Positions 7,365 through 11,525 of a stretch of 11,525 bases of DNA are shown piece by piece; position 1 is the stretch's first letter, and each line of letters begins with the position of its first letter. The translations under genes were made by a program, and so were the position numbers. Origin of the DNA: an uncultured Anaerovibrio sp. (lineage in GTDB: Bacteria > Bacillota > Negativicutes > Selenomonadales > Selenomonadaceae); contig CAKPVW010000053.1 of NCBI GenBank assembly GCA_934196075.1, forward strand, positions 1 through 11,525, read 5' to 3'. The notes beneath the pieces were generated by a model. That model was not told the origin of the DNA. It saw nothing but the letters and a program-made list of their open reading frames with translations, and searched no databases.

Positions 7365-7410
7365 ATGAGTAAATTGGTAGTACAAATATGGTACTGAAAA
7401 AATTTCATAA

Positions 7411-7590
7411 GTGGAGCAGGTGTCGCGTGTCTCTCTTAGAGAGATAAGAGACTTAATAAGAAAATCGGTAGAAGCCGATGCGGTCCCGCCGCTGTAAGGG
7501 GAGCGAGTCTACATAAGTTATGCCACTGGGATATATCCTGGGAAGGCGTAGACAAGCTATGAACCTAAGCCAGAAGAATTGCCTGCTTGA
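7411..7590 (+). promoter_or_regulatory. Cobalamin riboswitch (B12-sensing aptamer)
   Basis: The conserved order of cobalamin aptamer elements is present. A closing P1 stem AGCAGG (7415-7420) pairs with CCTGCT (7582-7587). Then come the AAAATCGGTAGAAGCCGAT arm, the core GCGGTCCCGCCGCTGTAA (7480-7497), GCCACTGGG (7522-7530), TGGGAAGGCGTAGAC (7539-7553), and a B12 box AAGCCAGAAGAATTGCC (7567-7583). The B12 box departs from the usual GGAGACCTGCC ending, having GAAGAATTGCC. In this RNA family, binding of cobalamin normally shuts down uptake or synthesis genes. The downstream gene set (transporter plus chelatase) fits that role. Confidence 0.95.
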
Positions 7591-7689
7591 CAATCACCGT
7601 TAGCAATATTTATCTGTTGATTCAGATGATTGTTGCCGGACCTGCGAGCGATAGGAAGGGGATTTGTAGCCAATGGGCTATGAAGATGT

Positions 7690-7725
7690 GGCTTTTCTTT
7701 CTGCTTGGAGGGAAAAGCCTTTTTT
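7690..7725 (+). terminator. Riboswitch-controlled intrinsic terminator
   Basis: GGCTTTTC (7690-7697) pairs perfectly with GAAAAGCC (7712-7719), followed by six Ts (7720-7725). It lies between the aptamer and the ribosome binding site of the lipoprotein gene, so it is the probable expression platform: B12 bound, transcription stops. A small hairpin TAGCC (7667-7671) / GGCTA (7676-7680) precedes it. That TAGCC can also pair with GGCT of the terminator's left arm, offering one possible competing fold. The 7591-7632 stretch can form CAATCA/TGATTG and ATCTG/CAGAT pairings. Confidence 0.85.
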
Positions 7726-7758
7726 GCGATTTGGCAGGAAAAGGAGCGAGGTAAGGTA

Positions 7759-8760
7759 ATGAATAAAGCAAGAAAAAATGTAACTTTGGCATTGACAGCA
7801 TTTGCGATGCTGCTTATGTCTTTGCTGTTGATAGCTGGCTGTGGAGGAAATCAAGCTCAGCAGGCACAGGGAGGCTACAAGGTTGTAGACGATAAGGGCG
7901 TAGAGGTAGATTTTAGCGAGAAGCCTAAACGCATTGTCAGCATGACACTGAGTACAGATGATATTTTGCTGGGTCTGGTGAAGCCAGAGCGAGTGGTGTG
8001 TGCCAATAATTTGATTGATGATCCTATTAGCTCCAATATAGCTGAGCTGGGCAAGAATATTCCGAACAAGGTACGTCACCCCAAGGTAGAGGAAATTTTG
8101 GCTATGGAGCCGGATTTGGTTATTGCTCCTGACTGGGGAGACATTGACTATGTAGATTCCCTGCGCAATATGGGTATCAAGGTTGTGGTTATGAAAGGAC
8201 CAAAGTGCTTGCAGGATATCCGTGATAACATAACCCTTATGTCCAAGGCGGTAGGAGAGCCTCAGCGTGGTGAAAAGCTTATTTCCATGATGGATGAAAA
8301 ATTGGCTGAGCTCAAGACCAAGGTTGATAAAATCCCTCAGGATCAGCGGAAGAGGGTTTTGCTGATTTCTCTAATGAGTAATTATGGCGGCAAGGATTGT
8401 ATCTATGATGATGCCTGCCAGCTGGCTGGTGTTACCAATTGCCTTTCCGAATATGGACTAAAGCGCGGGGATAAGCTCACCAAGGAAATGATGGTGCAGA
8501 TGGATCCGGATATGATTTTCCTGCCAACCTATACTGCCCATGGTACCTTTGATATTCAGCAGTTCAGAGACAAATATCTAAAGGATCCTGCCCTGCAGCA
8601 GATGAAGGCCATTCAGACTGGCAATGTACGTGAACCTCGTGATTCTTATATTTACAGTGCCTCACAGGATTTCTGCTTTGCTGTACAGGAAATTGCTTAC
8701 ACCGTCTATGGTGATGAGTTCAAGCTGGCTGATCAGCAGCATCTTTCTGCAGTAGATTAA
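7759..8760 (+). CDS. ABC transporter substrate-binding lipoprotein (BtuF/FepB-like)
   Basis: This encodes a 333-residue protein of the periplasmic-binding-protein class III type (helical backbone, BtuF/FhuD/TroA-like), which captures a metal chelate outside the membrane and delivers it to the permease. A lipoprotein signal is clear: basic MNKARK, a hydrophobic stretch and lipobox IAGC with the lipidated Cys28. Mature features include KPKRIVSMTLSTDDILLGL (the usual first strand-helix) and VEEILAMEPDLVIAPDW (the usual second). The start at ATG 7759 is set by the signal peptide; binding-site bases are AAGGAGCGAGGT (7741-7752). A longer frame from TTG 7705 would overlap the terminator and is rejected. 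The upstream cobalamin riboswitch and downstream chelatase point to a corrinoid, tetrapyrrole or cobalt-related ligand. Family alone would equally allow iron-siderophore or haem. Confidence 0.9.
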   Translation: MNKARKNVTLALTAFAMLLMSLLLIAGCGGNQAQQAQGGYKVVDDKGVEVDFSEKPKRIVSMTLSTDDILLGLVKPERVVCANNLIDDPISSNIAELGKNIPNKVRHPKVEEILAMEPDLVIAPDWGDIDYVDSLRNMGIKVVVMKGPKCLQDIRDNITLMSKAVGEPQRGEKLISMMDEKLAELKTKVDKIPQDQRKRVLLISLMSNYGGKDCIYDDACQLAGVTNCLSEYGLKRGDKLTKEMMVQMDPDMIFLPTYTAHGTFDIQQFRDKYLKDPALQQMKAIQTGNVREPRDSYIYSASQDFCFAVQEIAYTVYGDEFKLADQQHLSAVD

Positions 8761-8793
8761 GCTACTGAATGATAGTACAATGAGGGAGATGCA

Positions 8794-9678
8794 ATGAGAA
8801 CTATTATTCAGGTAAATGATGTAACAGTTGGTTATGATCAGGGGGAAAGAATTCTTCATGGTCTGAATTTTTCCATTCAGGCAGGGGATTTTGTGGGGAT
8901 TATTGGCAAAAATGGTGCCGGCAAAAGCACCTTGTTGAAATCCATGCGAGGCTTTCTGCCATTGGACAAGGGCGAGATACTGCTAGCAGACCGCAGAGTG
9001 CAGGATTACAATCAGCGGGAGCTGGCTAGAAAGATTGCTTATCTGCAGCAGCAGGTGGAGCTGACCTTTGATTATACTGTGTGGGATATGGTTATGGCAG
9101 GCCGCTATCCATACAAAAAATGGTGGCAGCAGCAGGGAGAGGAAGATAATCGTATCATTGAAGCATGTATGAAATATACAGATGTGTTGGATATGGCAGA
9201 TAGGCCGATCAAGGCTCTATCCGGTGGTCAGAGACAACGGGTATTGCTGGCCAAGGTATTGGCTCAGCAGACACCGGTGTTGTTTCTGGATGAACCGGCT
9301 GCAGGTTTGGATTTGTTTTACCAGGAGGAAATCTTCCGTTTTTGCCGGGAGCTTTCCGCTAGAGGTAAAACTGTGGTAATGGTCGTGCATGAGCTGAATT
9401 TGGCTGATAGGTATTGCAGCCGTCTTATGCTGTTGAAGCAGGGAAATATATTGGCAGATGGTGTACCCGGTCAGGTGTTGACGGATGAACTGTTAAGCTC
9501 TGGCTATGGTGCAGCTATTCACGCTAGACGCAATCCAGAAACTGGCCATGCAGATATATATACAGAGAAATTGCCTTTGACAACAGAGAAAAAGCAGCTG
9601 TTAGATACCATTATTGGATTGACCGGGGAACAAAGGCCGGTACATAATCCAGTACAGAAGGGCGGTGAGGTGCTATGA
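8794..9678 (+). CDS. ABC transporter ATP-binding protein (BtuD/FecE-like)
   Basis: This encodes a 294-residue ATPase that powers the importer. All nucleotide-binding motifs are intact: Walker A GKNGAGKST (38-46), Q-loop in AYLQQQ (82-87), signature LSGGQRQ (142-148), Walker B VLFLDEP (162-168), D-loop AGLD (170-173) and switch His199 in VVHELN. It belongs to the vitamin B12/iron-chelate ATPase group. It runs about 35-40 residues longer than usual. The extra C-terminal part (after about 255, YTEKLPLTTEKKQLLD onward) has no motif I recognise. ATG 8794 follows GAGGGAG (8782-8788) at 5 bases. It starts 33 bases after the lipoprotein gene and its stop overlaps the permease start by 4 bases (ATGA), so the two are translationally coupled. 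Confidence 0.95.
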   Translation: MRTIIQVNDVTVGYDQGERILHGLNFSIQAGDFVGIIGKNGAGKSTLLKSMRGFLPLDKGEILLADRRVQDYNQRELARKIAYLQQQVELTFDYTVWDMVMAGRYPYKKWWQQQGEEDNRIIEACMKYTDVLDMADRPIKALSGGQRQRVLLAKVLAQQTPVLFLDEPAAGLDLFYQEEIFRFCRELSARGKTVVMVVHELNLADRYCSRLMLLKQGNILADGVPGQVLTDELLSSGYGAAIHARRNPETGHADIYTEKLPLTTEKKQLLDTIIGLTGEQRPVHNPVQKGGEVL

Positions 9679-10703
9679 CCTATCATCGCAAAATAGTGGC
9701 TGGGGCATTGGCTTTTCTGGTGGTATTCACCTTGGCCTTTTCCTTGTCAGCTGGTCAATATGATTTAAGCTTTGTACAGGTTATGGCCTGGTTTTGTCAC
9801 CAATTGGGACTGCCCGTGCTGGAGGATGTACAGGTTTCAGCTCAGCAGGAGGCTGTGCTGATGTTTATTCGCTCCCCTAGAACTTTGGTGGGATTTATGG
9901 TAGGTGCTGGCCTGGCTGCCTCTGGAACCATTTTGCAGGGATTGTTTAGCAATCCTTTGGCTGATCCAGGTATTATTGGTGTGTCCAGTGGTGCTACTGT
10001 AGGTGCAGTATTGGCGATTACCTTAGGGGTAAATGCTGTTAATATGTTTGCTATGCCGGCCTTTGCTTTTGTGGGAGCTATAGTGGCCGTACTGATTACC
10101 ATTACCTTAGCTACCCGTCATGGCAGGATTCCGGTGCTGACACTGCTATTATCAGGCGTGGTGGTAGGTATGCTGCTGGGAGCCATAACTGCAGCCATGC
10201 TGGTGGTTATGGATGAGTACAAGCTGCAGCAATATCTGTTTTGGACTGTAGGCAGTTTGGACTATCGCCGTTGGGAGCATGTGCTCATGGGAATAGGTCC
10301 TATTTCTCTAGGTATTGGCATTATGCTGTTAATGGCAAGACATCTTAATATTCTGGCTTTAGGAGAGGCAGAAGCCAAGGCTGTGGGCATGCCTGTAGGC
10401 AAATACCGCTTGATTCTTTTGTTGGTATCTGCCATGACTACAGCTACCAGCGTATGTATCAGCGGCAGCATCGGTTTTGTGGGATTGATTATCCCCCATA
10501 TGATGCGGATGCTGGTAGGACCAAATCACAAATATCTTTTGCCAGCCAGCATTGTGGCTGGAGGGGTATTCCTGCTGTTCTGTGATTCCCTAGGCAGGAT
10601 TTTGATAGAAAAGCATGAGGTTAATGTGGGCATTATGACCGCTTTTCTGGGGACACCATATTTTCTCTATCTACTGCGCAAAAACAGTAATTTAGAAAAA
10701 TAA
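9675..10703 (+). CDS. ABC transporter permease, FecCD/BtuC family
   Basis: This encodes a 342-residue integral membrane permease with about ten helices expected for the family; it works as a homodimer with the ATPase. Family signatures are RSPRTLVG (66-73), the helix GAGLAASGTILQG (77-89), SNPLADPGIIGVSSGA (92-107) and, near residues 263-281, GSIGFVGLIIPHMMRMLVG, which includes the loop that contacts the ATPase. The length is normal. Its ATG overlaps the ATPase stop. FecCD permeases carry cobalamin, haem or ferric siderophores. The riboswitch makes a corrinoid or related tetrapyrrole most likely, but residues do not settle this. Confidence 0.95.
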   Translation: MTYHRKIVAGALAFLVVFTLAFSLSAGQYDLSFVQVMAWFCHQLGLPVLEDVQVSAQQEAVLMFIRSPRTLVGFMVGAGLAASGTILQGLFSNPLADPGIIGVSSGATVGAVLAITLGVNAVNMFAMPAFAFVGAIVAVLITITLATRHGRIPVLTLLLSGVVVGMLLGAITAAMLVVMDEYKLQQYLFWTVGSLDYRRWEHVLMGIGPISLGIGIMLLMARHLNILALGEAEAKAVGMPVGKYRLILLLVSAMTTATSVCISGSIGFVGLIIPHMMRMLVGPNHKYLLPASIVAGGVFLLFCDSLGRILIEKHEVNVGIMTAFLGTPYFLYLLRKNSNLEK

Positions 10704-10794
10704 CTTCAATTAGATATGTGGTGTACAATATGGTAATAAGCCTTCAAGGGAAGGTATTACAATACAATTCTTATTTTTAAGGGGGATTTCTTTT
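10704..10794 (+). other. Intergenic spacer before the chelatase gene
   Basis: These 91 bases hold no terminator, so the chelatase may be read from the transporter transcript. A short hairpin CCTTC (10741-10745) / GAAGG (10750-10754) is present. Two TACAAT boxes (10724-10729 and 10758-10763) could be -10 elements, but neither has a convincing -35. The strong ribosome binding site AAGGGGGAT (10779-10787) belongs to the chelatase gene. Confidence 0.45.
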
Positions 10795-11525
10795 ATGAAG
10801 AACTGGAAAAAATTTTTTGTAGCTGCTGTTGCAGTTGGTGCCGTATTCTCTACAAATGTAGCTCCTACCGAGGCTGCTTATGAGTTGAATCCTGAGGTAA
10901 AGACTGCTACTCCTGCTCTGCTGGCTGCTTCTCAGATGGGGGTTCGTACCTATGAGAACCCTGCTCTCCAGAACTTGGACAATAAGGATGCTATTGTTGT
11001 TATGACTTTTGGCACCACCTTCACTGACACCCGTGCTAAAACCATCGATGCAACTGTTGAAGGCATCAAGGCTGCACATCCTGGTGTAAAGGTAGTTACT
11101 GCCTATACCTCCCATATTATCATTGACCGTGTAAAGGCCAATGAAGGTATTACCTTCCCAACCCCTGAGGAAGCTTTGGATCAGCTGAAGGCTGAGGGTT
11201 ATACCCGTGTTGCTTTGACTACCTTGGATGTTATTCCTGGTATGGAATACGATTATGATCTGGGTGTATTCAACGGCTACAAGCAGAACTTCAAGAAGAT
11301 GACCTTGGGCACTCCACTGATGTATTGGCAGGGTCAGGAGGGACAGGATGATGATGTAACTGAGACTCTGACGGCTTTGGCTACTCAGTTCCCTAAGACC
11401 AAGAAGGGCGAGGGCATTGTTGTCATGGCTCATGGTACTCCAAACACCAGCAATGCTTATTATTCTGTAATTCAGGCTAAGCTGCATGAAATGGGCTACA
11501 ACAATGTATTCATTGAGACTGTAGA
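10795..11525 (+). CDS. cbiK: Exported sirohydrochlorin cobaltochelatase, CbiK family (3' end beyond window)
   Basis: The first 243 residues are present; the frame is open to the window edge. CbiK inserts Co2+ into sirohydrochlorin in the anaerobic B12 pathway. Family marks are AIVVMTFGTTFTDTR (66-80; compare VVSFGTSYHDT in Salmonella CbiK), AYTSHIIIDRV (103-113), TPEEALDQLKAEGY (123-136), LGTPL (171-175) and VVMAHGTP (209-216), whose His213 aligns with the metal-binding catalytic histidine. The second metal histidine would be past the edge. Unlike cytoplasmic CbiK it begins with a signal peptide: MKNWKK, a hydrophobic core at 7-18, and a likely cleavage after TEA (27), then a linker of about 35 residues. 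ATG 10795 follows AGGGGG at 9 bases. Codon use (AAC, TTC, ACC, GCT) resembles pckA, hinting at high expression. Secreted CbiK is known in Desulfovibrio vulgaris. Function outside the cytoplasm is inferred, not shown. Confidence 0.92.
   Translation, partial: MKNWKKFFVAAVAVGAVFSTNVAPTEAAYELNPEVKTATPALLAASQMGVRTYENPALQNLDNKDAIVVMTFGTTFTDTRAKTIDATVEGIKAAHPGVKVVTAYTSHIIIDRVKANEGITFPTPEEALDQLKAEGYTRVALTTLDVIPGMEYDYDLGVFNGYKQNFKKMTLGTPLMYWQGQEGQDDDVTETLTALATQFPKTKKGEGIVVMAHGTPNTSNAYYSVIQAKLHEMGYNNVFIETV

Noticed and set aside
7092..7397. A 101-codon + strand frame spanning the pckA end, its terminator and the next promoter
   Set aside because: It is out of frame with pckA, crosses an intrinsic terminator and a strong promoter, and has no plausible protein features.
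5687..7408. A 573-codon open frame on the - strand covering almost all of pckA
   Set aside because: It is a by-product of pckA's biased codon use, which removes stops from the opposite frame. It has no family resemblance, it runs through the pckA terminator, and the + strand protein is unmistakable.
7690..7725. Terminator as the 3' end of pckA transcription
   Set aside because: pckA already has its own terminator at 7251-7277. This one lies between the riboswitch and its target gene, so it is better read as the expression platform.
7678..8079. A 133-codon - strand frame over the lipoprotein gene start
   Set aside because: It overlaps the riboswitch terminator, ribosome binding site and signal peptide of the + strand gene.
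10777..11487. A 236-codon open frame on the - strand over the chelatase gene
   Set aside because: The + strand encodes a clear CbiK with signal peptide and strong ribosome binding site; the antisense frame is a shadow.

Overview
This is a chromosomal window of ordinary bacterial gene organisation: every supported gene lies on the + strand, intergenic gaps are short, and sigma-70-like promoters (TTGACA / TATACT type, 17-base spacers) and intrinsic terminators are recognisable. Strong AGGAG-type ribosome binding sites, a lipoprotein signal, an ATP-dependent PEP carboxykinase with highly-expressed-type codon use, and a cobalamin-riboswitch locus with an exported CbiK-type chelatase suggest an anaerobic Firmicute. 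I would guess the Negativicutes (Selenomonas/Veillonella relatives), but no rRNA or other phylogenetic marker is present, so this is inference only. I see no insertion sequence, phage gene, CRISPR array, tRNA or rRNA.

Layout. Bases 1-109 hold a long GC-rich stem-loop and the leader of a sodium:solute symporter gene (110-1495). After a 268-base gap with a large hairpin, a possible promoter and a perfect palindrome comes a membrane-anchored protein of unknown function with a DUF2939-like region and a coiled-coil tail (1764-3107), closed by a clear terminator. A separate promoter drives a ybaK-type Cys-tRNA(Pro) deacylase (3244-3720). A hairpin-rich gap precedes threonine synthase thrC (3875-5365). 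Next is pckA (5615-7216), with its own promoter, a leader of about 140 bases and a terminator.

The last third is one functional unit. A strong promoter (7336-7364) starts a leader of nearly 400 bases holding a cobalamin riboswitch (7411-7590) and an intrinsic terminator (7690-7725). Downstream are a substrate-binding lipoprotein (7759-8760), an ABC ATPase (8794-9678) and a FecCD/BtuC-type permease (9675-10703, overlapping the ATPase by 4 bases). After 91 bases without a terminator comes a CbiK-family sirohydrochlorin cobaltochelatase with an N-terminal signal peptide (10795 to the window end, truncated by the window).

The likely logic is that scarce cobalamin lets transcription read through the leader, giving a corrinoid or tetrapyrrole importer together with an extracytoplasmic chelatase. 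A chelatase outside the membrane, away from cytoplasmic sirohydrochlorin, is the most unusual point in the window.
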